Shown here: positions 7,137 through 15,703 of the stretch, piece after piece
Position numbering within the stretch: position 1 is the stretch's first letter
How the letters are laid out: each line of letters opens with the position of its first letter
NCBI RefSeq assembly: GCF_013760845.1
Contig: NZ_JACDUU010000005.1
Location: 1 to 64,000 of the forward strand
Length of the DNA: 64,000 nucleotides
Direction of reading: 5' to 3'
DNA from: [Anoxybacillus] calidus
GTDB taxonomy: Bacteria > Bacillota > Bacilli > Bacillales > Anoxybacillaceae
Translations under genes and position numbers: made by a program
Notes under the pieces: model-generated
Told to the model about the DNA's origin: nothing
The model's database searches: none
The model's input: the letters and a program-made list of their open reading frames with translations, nothing else

Positions 7137-7859
7137 ATGTATGATGTAAACGTTCGAGGCGTTTGTAAAAAGTTTGGAAACATGTATGCTGTTAAACATA
7201 TTGATTTTTTTATAAAAAAGGGGGAAATTTTAGGTTTTCTCGGTCAAAATGGAGCAGGAAAAACGACAACAATTAAGATGCTGACAGGACAACTTTTGCC
7301 AACTGAAGGGCATATAGAAATATTTGGTATGAATGTGATTGATCATCATAAGGATATTATGAGCAAAATTGGGTATATTCCTGATACTCCTGTTCTTTAC
7401 GAAGGATTAACTCCGAAAGAAATGTTAGGTTTTGTAGGAAGATTGTATAATATGAAAACAAGTGTTTTATCCAAAAGGATTGATGAACTTTTGTCTATTA
7501 TGAATTTGAAAGATTTTGAAGATGAGCTGATTAAAAATTTCTCTTTAGGAATGAAGAAAAAAGTTTCCATTGCATGTGGTCTTATTCATTCCCCTAAGCT
7601 TCTTATTTTAGACGAGGTTACAAACGGTTTGGATCCTAGATCTGCTAGAGAAATAAAAGATCTTATCAAAATGTTAAATGAGCAACAAGGAGTCTCATGT
7701 TTACTCACGACGCATATTTTAGATGTAGTTGAAGAGTTAGCTCATCGAATTATTATTATCGAAAAGGGGGAAATTGTTGAACAAGGGGAACTTGTAGAAT
7801 TAAAAGAGAAATATAAGGCAAAAAATTTAGAAGGTGTATTTTTGAAAGCTATATCTTGA
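7137..7859 (+). CDS. ABC transporter ATP-binding protein
   Basis: A 240-residue ATPase of the ABC-2/exporter type. Walker A is GQNGAGKT at residues 36-43, the signature is the variant FSLGM at ~135-139 (canonical LSGGQ), Walker B is LLILDE at ~156-161, and the switch His is in TTHIL. It probably pairs with the membrane protein that follows 19 bases later to export the modified peptide, or to give self-immunity as BcrA-like systems do. It follows the attenuator. Family assignment is secure; the substrate is inferred from context. Confidence 0.9.
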   Translation: MYDVNVRGVCKKFGNMYAVKHIDFFIKKGEILGFLGQNGAGKTTTIKMLTGQLLPTEGHIEIFGMNVIDHHKDIMSKIGYIPDTPVLYEGLTPKEMLGFVGRLYNMKTSVLSKRIDELLSIMNLKDFEDELIKNFSLGMKKKVSIACGLIHSPKLLILDEVTNGLDPRSAREIKDLIKMLNEQQGVSCLLTTHILDVVEELAHRIIIIEKGEIVEQGELVELKEKYKAKNLEGVFLKAIS

Positions 7860-7878
7860 ATGGAGGGTTACAAACTGA

Positions 7879-9366
7879 ATGGAGACTCCAGCAACTATTA
7901 TCATTAAAACGCATTCTAAAGAACAACTAAATTTATGGATACGTGGGAATAAATGGTTATTAATTTTGAAAGTAATAGTAACAATGATTGGAGCTTTTCT
8001 TCTAGGATTAATCGTAAATCCATCTCAATTTTTCACACCAACAGAAATAGTATTGTTTATTGTATTGCAAGCTATTGTTATTAGTTGGTTGCAAACGCTA
8101 TTGAATATTTATCAAAAGTTGTTTTCTTTAAATGATCTTACGTTTCCATTTTTGACTGGCATCCATAAATCATCGATTATTTTAGCAATATCTTTTATTA
8201 ATACTGTCAAAAACGCAATCATAGGTTTGGGTATTTCTTTGTATTTTTCAGCTGCCCATGTAGCATTAGCCCCGTTCTATTTCGTTGCTTTCTTGATCTG
8301 TTCCTTTCTGTCATTTCTGTTAGCTATTTTATTTGCTTTATTTTCTACTAGGTTTATTAAATCGGTGAAATGGTTAATTGTTTTTGTATTTGTTATACAA
8401 ATAATTCTACTACTCTTTATCTTTGGCGTAGCACTTACAAAAATTGATGTTGTGACTGTGCCATTAATCATTTATTTCGTCGTTGCTTTGTTTATTTTGT
8501 CTTTTATTTATGTAAAACCAAATGTAATAGATCGCTTCTATATGATTAGTGTAGACTATTTTAACAAAATTTCCCAAACGTCTAATAAGGGCAAAGAACG
8601 CATTTCTTTTGTTAAGATGATTAAAAATCCAATTGTATTCAAAGATGTTATTTTATTATTTGCCAACCCAATTACGAAAATTAGATTTTATGTTTGGATC
8701 GCTGCTCAGGTTGCCATTTTATTCATGATTGAACAAAAAGGACTCTCTTTCTTGATTGATTATCTCCCTTTATCGCAAAGCCATGAGGAATGGTTTGCAT
8801 TTCAAATATCACTAATTACCACGTTTTTACTATTTGGAGAAATTCCAATTTCTTTATTCCACTTGGATAAAGGAATTATACAATGGTATATATTCACAGG
8901 TGTAAATGGAAGTAAATTATTTTTGTCAAAAGCAATTCTAGGTTTCTGTATACTATTGGTGCCTAGTCTATTGACGATCAGTATGTATGTATTGTTCTTG
9001 GATTTGCCTATAAAATCTTTTGTGTTAATTATTGCTATCACTTTTTTAAGCCTACTTAGCTTAGTAATTACTACTTTGAGCATATCGTTGTTCGACATCA
9101 ATATTGAAAGTTACTCCAAACCTTCCGAATCATCTATGATTACAGAACAAATTCCGCAAACAAACATCACTTATTTGTCATTACTTGTTGGGTTTTTATT
9201 CTTGTTTATTTTTTACAAGTATATGTTTACCTCCCCGACTTTAGGGATCACGGATTTCATCACAGCCATAGCGTGTAATTTTTTATCAGCTATAATATAC
9301 AGATTGAGTATAAATAGATTCGAGAAAAAAGTAACGAAATATAAAACAATTGGGAATGATGCGTGA
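7879..9366 (+). CDS. ABC-type exporter membrane subunit
   Basis: A 495-residue, very hydrophobic protein with roughly ten to twelve predicted transmembrane segments in two halves, separated by a soluble loop around residues 220-255 ('NKGKERISFVKMIKNPIVFK'). No peptidase or ATPase motif is present. GGAGGG (7862-7867) precedes the ATG by about 11 bases. Position directly after an ABC ATPase supports the role of permease for the cluster product. The primary sequence resembles the large permeases that accompany bacteriocin ATPases, but no named family is certain. Confidence 0.75.
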   Translation: METPATIIIKTHSKEQLNLWIRGNKWLLILKVIVTMIGAFLLGLIVNPSQFFTPTEIVLFIVLQAIVISWLQTLLNIYQKLFSLNDLTFPFLTGIHKSSIILAISFINTVKNAIIGLGISLYFSAAHVALAPFYFVAFLICSFLSFLLAILFALFSTRFIKSVKWLIVFVFVIQIILLLFIFGVALTKIDVVTVPLIIYFVVALFILSFIYVKPNVIDRFYMISVDYFNKISQTSNKGKERISFVKMIKNPIVFKDVILLFANPITKIRFYVWIAAQVAILFMIEQKGLSFLIDYLPLSQSHEEWFAFQISLITTFLLFGEIPISLFHLDKGIIQWYIFTGVNGSKLFLSKAILGFCILLVPSLLTISMYVLFLDLPIKSFVLIIAITFLSLLSLVITTLSISLFDINIESYSKPSESSMITEQIPQTNITYLSLLVGFLFLFIFYKYMFTSPTLGITDFITAIACNFLSAIIYRLSINRFEKKVTKYKTIGNDA

Positions 9367-9420
9367 AATTCTAATATCCAAATTGTTTGCTAATCTGACT
9401 ATAAATTTTTGACGGTGATA

Positions 9421-10638
9421 ATGATGAAAATAAAAAAGAAATTAAAAAATGGTATTCAGGTTATTTGTGAATGTCAAAGAAATGTAGATATTGTTTCTTT
9501 CGGCTTTTGGTTTCAGTTTGGTTCTGCTTATGAAACACAAAGTAATAACGGCATTTCACATTTTTTAGAACATGTAATAAACAAGCAAGAATTTGAAATA
9601 TTTATTGAAAATAAAGGTGGAAGAGTCGAGTGTATAACAAGTAAAGAATATATTAGTTTTAACGTAACAGTGAATAAAAAGGATTTTTTAGAGTGTCTAA
9701 AAAGGGTAGCTGTTCAAATCTTTTCACCTAAAATAACTAAGGAGATAGTGGAATCAGAAAGAGCAGTTATTATTGAAGAAATAAAAATGTATCAATCAGA
9801 TTTTTTAGAGAATGCTTTAGATAATATTTCAAGATGTATTTTTAAAGAACAGAGCCCACTAGCATTTCCTATTTTAGGTTCGGAAAACAACGTTTTAAGC
9901 TTCGACTTAGAGCAGCTATCCGACACTTGGTACAATAAAATATTAAAGTCTCCACTTGTGGTTTCCATAAATGGGGGTATCGATGAGAAACAGCTATATG
10001 AAGCATTAGATTACCTAGAAAACATTAACAAGGAAAATAAAAGCTACAAAATATCAAATATTGAGTATTCTACCTCATTTATTATCGAGGAGTCCTTACA
10101 TGATATCTCGATTTTGAATATACTTTCTTACTTTGAGACAAGTGATTTTCATCAACATATCTTACCTGAGATTCTCACTTTTCATCTTACTAATTCTGGA
10201 CAAAATTCACTTTTGATTAGGGAATTAAGAAAAAGGGGATTATCTTATCAAACATTTTCTTATTATTTACCTTATACCATTGCAGGGATTTTAGGAATTA
10301 CCGCACTTTTTTCTTCGGACAAGCTATTAGAAGTAATAAATGTAATTAAATCAACACTAGAATCAGTAGCTCAGATTAGTCCAAAGGACTTCGAGCAAAT
10401 TAAAAATATGGCAATAAACCAAAGCTTTATTTTGTATGAAACCACATTAGAAAGAATGAAATTCCAAGCTAAAAATTCTTTATTGTCAAGGGAAGATATT
10501 TTTGTTGATGATTATTTAGTACGATTAAGCGAAGTTGGTATAAAGGATTACATTTCTTTTGTTAGAGATATGATAAAAAGAGAGAAAGGATATCTTTTAT
10601 TCCATAATGAAATTTTAGATAAAAATATATCCATATAA
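9421..10638 (+). CDS. M16-family zinc metallopeptidase (putative leader peptidase)
   Basis: The protein has the inverted zinc motif HxxEH as HFLEH at residues ~47-51 and the downstream glutamates expected ~65-75 residues later ('ESERAVIIEEIK'). It therefore keeps the catalytic set of an active M16 peptidase. At ~405 residues it matches single bacterial M16B chains such as PqqF-like or AlbE/F-like enzymes, which trim RiPP precursors. No partner subunit is present. By context it may remove the leader of the 26-residue peptide (inference). ATG 9421 is chosen over the TTG at 9409; 9424 is also possible. The upstream SD is weak (ACGGTGA). Confidence 0.85.
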   Translation: MMKIKKKLKNGIQVICECQRNVDIVSFGFWFQFGSAYETQSNNGISHFLEHVINKQEFEIFIENKGGRVECITSKEYISFNVTVNKKDFLECLKRVAVQIFSPKITKEIVESERAVIIEEIKMYQSDFLENALDNISRCIFKEQSPLAFPILGSENNVLSFDLEQLSDTWYNKILKSPLVVSINGGIDEKQLYEALDYLENINKENKSYKISNIEYSTSFIIEESLHDISILNILSYFETSDFHQHILPEILTFHLTNSGQNSLLIRELRKRGLSYQTFSYYLPYTIAGILGITALFSSDKLLEVINVIKSTLESVAQISPKDFEQIKNMAINQSFILYETTLERMKFQAKNSLLSREDIFVDDYLVRLSEVGIKDYISFVRDMIKREKGYLLFHNEILDKNISI

Positions 10639-10652
10639 GGATGAAATAAGAG

Positions 10653-11057
10653 ATGATTACTTCATTAATATTATTCTTAACATTGTTAAGTTGTTGCTAT
10701 GGAATAATCAATTACAAACTGTCGGAAAATTTTATTAAACAAACGGAGATAACAAATTTGAATAAGATTTCTCAGTTGAATTGCGCGATTGTTGCCATCT
10801 TCGATGAAACTTCTTGTATTAATTGTATTAATGTATTTAGAAAGGTAAAAAACAGAATAGATATTCCAATTTATTTTTTGAAAATGGATCTTGCAAAAAA
10901 ACTTGTTACTATTGATTGTAATCCTCCAGTCTTACTAATATTTCACCGAGGCAACATAATTGCAAAAATGTGTTCTCAAACAATGGATAAAGCTGCTTCC
11001 CATTCAACATATATTAGATTGATTATGGAGGAACTAAAAGAACATGATTTTAATTAA
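10653..11057 (+). CDS. Membrane-anchored thioredoxin-like protein (CxxC)
   Basis: A 134-residue protein with an N-terminal membrane anchor (residues ~1-20) and a redox-type CINC motif near residues 55-58, followed by a cis-Pro-like 'CNPPVLLIF' segment, as in thioredoxin/MauD-type folds. Extra Cys residues occur in the anchor (LLSCCYG). It overlaps the MauE-like gene by 14 bases. Together they resemble MauD/MauE or BdbB-like pairs that make or isomerise disulfides outside the membrane. The likely client is the two-Cys peptide. SD AAGGATG precedes the start. Confidence 0.65.
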   Translation: MITSLILFLTLLSCCYGIINYKLSENFIKQTEITNLNKISQLNCAIVAIFDETSCINCINVFRKVKNRIDIPIYFLKMDLAKKLVTIDCNPPVLLIFHRGNIIAKMCSQTMDKAASHSTYIRLIMEELKEHDFN

Positions 11058-11466
11058 AATATTGGTTATTACTATTTGTTTAACATTAGGTGTCATTTAT
11101 TTACAAAGTAGTCTAACAAAATTAAGAAGCATTTATGCATTTAAAAACATTGTACAAAGTTATGAGTTGCTCAATAATGAATATATAGAAAAGGCTGTTG
11201 CTCTAATACTTCCAGTTCTAGAAATCTATATAGCCTTAAGCTTAATCTTATTTAAAAATTTGCTATTGGTAAGTGTTATGGGTGGACTTTTACAAATTAT
11301 TTTTATTGTAATTATGATTATAAAATATGGAAAAAAGCTTCCATATGGATGTGGTTGCTTTGGAATTCAAGTTCCTTCAAAAATAGATTTAAAACATATC
11401 TATTTAAACATATGCTTCTTTATCCTTTTTCTTTGCATTGGAATATATAATGTGAATGTAAAATAA
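11044..11466 (+). CDS. MauE/DoxX-like membrane protein
   Basis: A 140-residue protein with four predicted transmembrane helices. It has the 'YLQSSLTKLRS' start and the 'KLPYGCGCFG' Cys pair that are characteristic of MauE-family proteins, which support disulfide formation by a thioredoxin-like partner. It overlaps the preceding thioredoxin-like gene by 14 bases and is the last cluster gene. A redox role in peptide maturation is inferred from the pairing. Confidence 0.7.
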   Translation: MILIKILVITICLTLGVIYLQSSLTKLRSIYAFKNIVQSYELLNNEYIEKAVALILPVLEIYIALSLILFKNLLLVSVMGGLLQIIFIVIMIIKYGKKLPYGCGCFGIQVPSKIDLKHIYLNICFFILFLCIGIYNVNVK

Positions 11467-11514
11467 ATTTCCACTTAGGTAGTGTTCAAATTTTGTATAA
11501 GGGCTTGAATGGTG

Positions 11515-11675
11515 TGTTATGTCAAGAAAATGGACACGATAAACAGAGAGAAATAGCTGAACCTATGCAGCTACTTGTCTCTGATTAGCGTAGTAAGTAG
11601 CTTTAATTGACATGGTGATACATAGCCGAGCGCTGAATGACTTCGTTTTTGATTGTAAAAACATTCAATGTTGTC
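11515..11675. mobile_element. Decayed 3' fragment of an IS3-family element
   Basis: From TGTTATGTCAAG onward this stretch is a diverged copy of the first ~160 bases of the IS3 element that starts at 11706. In reverse it reads '[18 protein letters not shown]', the C-terminal part of OrfB, and then goes out of frame. The transposase start and other end are absent. Confidence 0.75.
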
Positions 11676-11752
11676 TGAACCCACAAAGCTCATGCCATTA
11701 CTTGGTGTTATGTCAAGAAAACGGACACGTTAAACAGAGAGAAAAGCTCTGC

Positions 11753-12589
11753 TTAGGCAGCTACTTTTCTCTGGTTAGCGTAGTAAGCAGCCTCAAATTC
11801 ACATGGCGATACATAGCCAAGGGCCGAATGACTTCTTTTGCGGTTGTAGAAGCATTCGATGTACTCAAAAATGGCTTGTTTCGCTTCTTTTCGCGTGCGG
11901 AATCGATTCGGATAGATACACTCTTTCTTGATTAGGCTATGAAACGACTCCATACAAGCGTTGTCGTAACAGTTTCCACGTCTCGACATGCTCACTTGAA
12001 AATGATGTTCCTGTAAAAGTTGCTGATAATCATTCGAAGCATATTGACTTCCACGATCCGAATGATGAATCACTCGTTCCGTTGGTTTTTCGCTGTTTAG
12101 AGCCCGTTGTAACGCTTTGATGACTAACTCTTTTGTCATTCGTGTATCGATATACCATCCTACAATCTTACGAGTATATAAATCCATGATACTCGCTAAA
12201 TACAACCAGCCTTCATCGGTAGGAATGTACGTGATATCGGCCATCCATACTTCATTCGGAGCCGTTGCTTGGAAGGTTTGTTTCAATAAATTGTCATATA
12301 CGTTGTAAGGATGGTTACTGTTCGTAGTGGCTTTGAATTTACGGACGGTAATGGATCTCAAGCCTTCTTCGTTCATGATGCGAGCGACCGTCTTTTGAGA
12401 CACACGAATCCCTTGTTTGCGTAGTTCTTGCGTAATTTTCGGGCTTCCGTAAATCTTACGGGACTTTAGATACTCCTTTCGAATCTGTTGAGTGAGTTGT
12501 TCTTTTCGTTCTTTCTGTTTACTTTTCGCACGCTTGAGCCAGTCGTAATACCCACTTCTTGAAACACCGAGCACTTGGCACATCTTCAC
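11753..12589 (-). CDS. IS3-family transposase OrfB (integrase catalytic domain)
   Basis: The ~278-residue protein has an HTH_21-like N-terminus ('[13 protein letters not shown]') and an rve core with DDE residues in '[10 protein letters not shown]', '[11 protein letters not shown]' and '[14 protein letters not shown]'. It ends with the usual '[15 protein letters not shown]'. In this copy it lies in the same frame as orfA but beyond the orfA TAA. The -1 frame entered at the A_AAA_AAG slip site in orfA stops early near 12605 unless one T is removed from a T5 run. So either internal initiation (GTG 12589) or a damaged fusion must be assumed. Confidence 0.85.
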   Translation of the reverse strand: MKMCQVLGVSRSGYYDWLKRAKSKQKERKEQLTQQIRKEYLKSRKIYGSPKITQELRKQGIRVSQKTVARIMNEEGLRSITVRKFKATTNSNHPYNVYDNLLKQTFQATAPNEVWMADITYIPTDEGWLYLASIMDLYTRKIVGWYIDTRMTKELVIKALQRALNSEKPTERVIHHSDRGSQYASNDYQQLLQEHHFQVSMSRRGNCYDNACMESFHSLIKKECIYPNRFRTRKEAKQAIFEYIECFYNRKRSHSALGYVSPCEFEAAYYANQRKVAA

Positions 12590-12631
12590 AACAAGAAATT
12601 CATTTCGGGTGTTGAAAAATGAAGGCGTAAA

Positions 12632-12922
12632 TTACTTCTGGTTTCTGGTGAAGATGCCTAATGCCTTTTTTAGGATCGCTAATTCCTCCTCCAACTCTTG
12701 ATTACGACGGCGTAACTCGATGATTTCTTGATTTTGTGGCTTGATATGTCCTGAACCAACAAAACTCGTTCTGTTACTTTCTTTGTATTCTTTAACCCAA
12801 CGGTGAAGAGTGTTGTAAGCCAAACCTAATTCTTTTGCCACTTGGGCGATCGACTTGTCCCCCTCCAAGCATAACTCAACGGCTTGAATCTTGTATTCTT
12901 GATCAAATGTTCTCTTTTTCAT
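12632..12922 (-). CDS. IS3-family OrfA (helix-turn-helix)
   Basis: A 96-residue DNA-binding subunit: N-terminal HTH_Tnp_1 ('SIAQVAKELGLAYNTLHRWV') and a C-terminal leucine-zipper-like coiled coil ('ELRRRNQELEEELAILKKA'). ATG 12922 fits the family start. The sequence CTAAAAAAG near the end carries A_AAA_AAG, the classical -1 frameshift heptamer used by IS3 elements to make the OrfAB fusion. Confidence 0.85.
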   Translation of the reverse strand: MKKRTFDQEYKIQAVELCLEGDKSIAQVAKELGLAYNTLHRWVKEYKESNRTSFVGSGHIKPQNQEIIELRRRNQELEEELAILKKALGIFTRNQK

Positions 12923-13001
12923 GATTGGACACCTCGAACTTATTGTAATTAAGTTTATTATAGTCTCTCTGTTCTCTGTGTCCACTTTTTAGACTAACAT
13001 C

Positions 13002-13238
13002 ACAATTGATACTGAAAAACTAATAGAAGGGTGTGTAGAATGGCTAAATAATACAGCATTTCCCAATCCTCTAATAGAGATTTCAAAGGGAAGCTTTGTA
13101 ATGGAAGATTATACAATTTCGTTGCTTGACATTAGCAGTAATGGGAAGTCTGCTAAATTCCGTATTCAAATGGAAAGAAAGATATCGAGTGATTCAGAGA
13201 CAGAAAAAGATCAAAATATATTTAACGGAGCCATTTAA
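13002..13238 (+). pseudogene. 3' fragment of an interrupted gene (unknown)
   Basis: An open frame enters directly from the right end of the IS3 element and runs 78 codons to TAA 13236-13238. It reads 'LIEGCVEWLNNTAFPNPLIE', later 'DYTISLLDISSNGKSAKF', and ends 'NIFNGAI'. There is no start near the IS, so this is the tail of a gene cut by the insertion. An internal ATG (13101) lacks a convincing SD. The family was not recognised. Confidence 0.5.
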
Positions 13239-13344
13239 GATTGATATTGAGTGACGTTTTTAAAACATTTTTTGTTTTTCATCGTCATTAAATGTATGAA
13301 GGATGGTTTTATTGTTCCGATTACTTATGAAAGAGGAGATGATC

Positions 13345-13710
13345 ATGGGCAGAGAAGTCCATTTTGGTAAAGACGAAATTACTTTAAAACTAAATGGAGT
13401 CACATGCTTTTTTGCCTTAAAACGAAAAGTTACAATGCCTTATCACACTATTAAAAGTGTATATGTAGATTATTTTGACGCACCTCAATGGATGCTCAGG
13501 ATGCCTGGGACTTCCATATCTCCTCTAAATATCTATGAGGGAAGTTTTAAATATGCTAATGAGTGGTACTTCCTTTCTTATGAACGAAGAGAACCTCTCG
13601 TCATTATGGAGTTGCAAGGACATGAAAAATATCATTATGTCATATTTCAGATTGAAGATCCTGTAAGTGTTGCTGCAGAAATTAGAAAACGGATAAGAAA
13701 CTTGGAATAA
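13345..13710 (+). CDS. Conserved hypothetical protein (PH-like fold possible)
   Basis: A 121-residue soluble protein starting MGREVHFGKDEI. It is beta-rich with many aromatics ('FKYANEWYFLSYERREPLV') and a short C-terminal helix ('SVAAEIRKRIRNLE'), a layout seen in small bacterial PH-like proteins. This is a shape-based guess and no function is assigned. ATG 13345 is chosen because AGAGGAG is 6 bases upstream; the frame is open back to 13303. It stands alone after the accessory region. Confidence 0.6.
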   Translation: MGREVHFGKDEITLKLNGVTCFFALKRKVTMPYHTIKSVYVDYFDAPQWMLRMPGTSISPLNIYEGSFKYANEWYFLSYERREPLVIMELQGHEKYHYVIFQIEDPVSVAAEIRKRIRNLE

Positions 13711-13884
13711 ACGATGACCAAAATGTATTCTCCTTATTCCATGCTCATGTAAGCCACAGCATATCTTTGGGACCGCGAAGTGTGGAATGGGGGCTAACGG
13801 GTGACGATCCTTCAAAACGGTATTGCTTTTCATGTTCAGCGCTAAAGGGCAGGTTCGTTGAACAAAAGGTGTTTTCATCCATGC

Positions 13885-14304
13885 TTATTGCTTCCTAAAT
13901 ATAATCATCCCGCAAATCATAGGAATAATCATGAGCATTCCAACCGTTAGAGTAGGTATTTGTAATCGGTTCGCTAATATGGCACTTATCTCTCCAAGAA
14001 AACCTCCAATCACAAAAGGAATGGCGGTTTTTGTCTTGTCAGCATTAGGTTTTGCGTAATACCATGCGTCCCATATGCAATAAGCATAAAATCCAGGGTA
14101 AAATAACATGTATTCAAAATTTGCCACCTCTACAGCTTGTTGGTGTAATCCGTTAAAATCAAGATGAATGGCTTTGTTTATTTTTCCAAATACATTATCA
14201 AAGTGTTCAACTATTAAAAAGAAGACACCTTTAATGAACTGACCATTATATATTTGTCCGAATCCGGGCATAAGTATGGAAAATAAAGCGGCAATATTCC
14301 TCAT
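13885..14304 (-). CDS. Small multi-pass membrane protein
   Basis: A 139-residue protein beginning MRNIAALFSILMPGFGQIYN, a motif ('PGFGQIYNGQ') typical of TM2-like small membrane proteins, then two C-terminal hydrophobic segments ('VGMLMIIPMICGMIIF'). AGGAGA precedes the start. It is convergent with the 13345 gene. No function can be assigned. Confidence 0.65.
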   Translation of the reverse strand: MRNIAALFSILMPGFGQIYNGQFIKGVFFLIVEHFDNVFGKINKAIHLDFNGLHQQAVEVANFEYMLFYPGFYAYCIWDAWYYAKPNADKTKTAIPFVIGGFLGEISAILANRLQIPTLTVGMLMIIPMICGMIIFRKQ

Positions 14305-14481
14305 GATATCTCCTTCTGTTCTCTTTTAGGGAAAAATAGTTATTGTTGGGAAAGATGGTTACTTGTTAAATTATGCTATTGTTCCTTATATTTCCTTATT
14401 CTGTTTATTTTTATGTATATGAAGTTTATGTTTGGATACGCAGTTTCTTCCACTAACGGAAGCGTTCGAAGAGCAAACAGA

Positions 14482-14520
14482 AGACGCTTGGTTTTTGAAA
14501 ATACCCAAGCGTCTTTGTTT
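14482..14520 (+). terminator. Hairpin terminator
   Basis: AGACGCTTGG / CCAAGCGTCT, 10-bp perfect stem with a 13-base loop and TTTGTTT after it. No gene ends just before it on this strand, so it may end an unannotated transcript. The rest of 14305-14811 has no ORF that can be supported. Confidence 0.55.
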
Positions 14521-14667
14521 GCTTATTGTATGTTCAATTTTATGTTAAATGGCCAATGAAATAATATGTGTTTTATGTTGTTATTTAAGATTTTGTACTC
14601 CAAAACAGAATTCGTTATTTTAACAGAACAGTTCATTGCTTCAATGTAAAAAAGTAAGAAAAAAGTA

Positions 14668-14696
14668 TTGACCATAAATGAGATACATTATATAAT
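14668..14696 (+). promoter_or_regulatory. Sigma-A promoter upstream of tRNA-Gly
   Basis: TTGACC (14668-14673), 17-bp spacer, TATAAT (14691-14696). It lies ~115 bp before the tRNA. The leader between contains a small CGTTA/TAACG hairpin and a short CAGG/CCTG stem followed by T6 (~14753-14776). Confidence 0.7.
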
Positions 14697-14811
14697 GTGT
14701 ATCGTTAGTAACGAAAGTTTTAGTACTAATTGACTAAAGATTGTCACCATTCAGCAGGCTAGACCTGTTTTTTATTTTAAATTTTTTATTCGACAAATTT
14801 CTGTTTTTTCT

Positions 14812-14885
14812 GCGGGTGTAGTTTAGTGGTAAAACCTCAGCCTTCCAAGCTGATGTCGTGGGTTCGATTCCCATCACCCGCTCCA
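14812..14885 (+). tRNA. tRNA-Gly (TCC)
   Basis: Acceptor GCGGGTG/CACCCGC, anticodon TCC, T-loop GGTTCGATTCC, encoded CCA. A single-gene transcript with its own promoter and terminator. Confidence 0.96.
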
Positions 14886-14898
14886 TTATACATAGGGG

Positions 14899-14948
14899 AC
14901 AACGCAGTGTTTCGTTTCTTCGGTTAAACGGGGCATTGCGTTTTTTTA
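14899..14948 (+). terminator. tRNA-Gly terminator
   Basis: ACGCAGTG / CATTGCGT stem with inner TTTCG..CGGTTAAA pairing and a T7 tract. Confidence 0.75.
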
Positions 14949-15018
14949 TTTAGCTAAATATATAGCAGCATCAGCGGGAACAGAAGAACCCCCAACGGTG
15001 AAATTCAGTCCATTTCAT

Positions 15019-15684
15019 TTAAAGTACAATTTCGCTGGTAGCGTCCCCGCCATGAATTTGGACAAACATTTTACTGATCGAGTGAATGAGCTTCTCACAT
15101 TGATTGTTGCTCATTGATGGTAATAGATAAACAATTTGCACAGCGTTTTTCGTATCGAAAGTAACTGCGGTTCGTTCTGAATCGACAATTGGACTGCCGA
15201 AAGGACCCAAGGCATCTTTCGAAACGAGCTTTTTCGCAAAGTTCATTACACGACCGTTAATTCCTATGTACTCGTCGTTATCTTTTCCAATGTCAATGGA
15301 AATATTTCCTGATATCTTGTCTAGGTCATAGATGCCTATTGGGATTTTATAATAAAGAGAAAAGAAGTTATTCACATCCGCTGCGGAATGGATCGAGCCA
15401 ATAAAATTTTGTTTATGAATTCGTCGATATAAGCTCTCGGCAGAATGACGATATCGATTGGGGTCTGTACCAATTTGTTTAAATATTGTACGCCATTCCT
15501 GAATTTCAGGGATATTGGATAAAGGGGTTTCTTGCAAATCAAAGTACAGTGATTCTTGAAAAAACTGCAACCTACCTTTTAACATTTGTGGGGATTGCTC
15601 AACAATAATATTTTTGTATACAATAACCCCAACTTTAAAATGATGTATCACTTCTTTAAGATGTTTTGAAATATAAAGTTCCAT
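15019..15684 (-). CDS. B3/B4 tRNA-binding-domain protein
   Basis: A 221-residue protein resembling stand-alone B3/B4 domains, the fold used in the PheRS beta chain to bind and edit tRNA. Family-like features are 'WRTIFKQIGTDPNRYRHSAE', 'LYRRI' and the 'IPIGIYDLDKI' and 'GPFGSPIVDSERTAV' segments. Such proteins are common in Bacillaceae as possible editing or tRNA-interacting factors. AGGTGG precedes the ATG. It is transcribed convergently with the tRNA-Gly terminator and divergently from queG. The exact substrate is unknown. Confidence 0.75.
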   Translation of the reverse strand: MELYISKHLKEVIHHFKVGVIVYKNIIVEQSPQMLKGRLQFFQESLYFDLQETPLSNIPEIQEWRTIFKQIGTDPNRYRHSAESLYRRIHKQNFIGSIHSAADVNNFFSLYYKIPIGIYDLDKISGNISIDIGKDNDEYIGINGRVMNFAKKLVSKDALGPFGSPIVDSERTAVTFDTKNAVQIVYLLPSMSNNQCEKLIHSISKMFVQIHGGDATSEIVL

Positions 15685-15703
15685 CTTTCCACCTCTTTTT
15701 TAT

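Larger units (their letters stand above)
11706..12999. mobile_element. IS3-family insertion sequence
   Basis: About 1.29 kb bounded by imperfect inverted repeats: left TGTTATGTCAAGAAAACGGAC, whose right counterpart in reverse complement is TGTTAGTCTAAAAAGTGGAC. It contains orfA and orfB in the minus direction. Target duplications were not evident. It separates the peptide cluster from an interrupted ORF at 13002. Confidence 0.85.

Noticed and set aside
14735-14780. T-box or riboswitch before tRNA-Gly
   Set aside because: No T-box sequence or conserved aptamer elements, and a tRNA gene would not need one; only weak small stems are seen.
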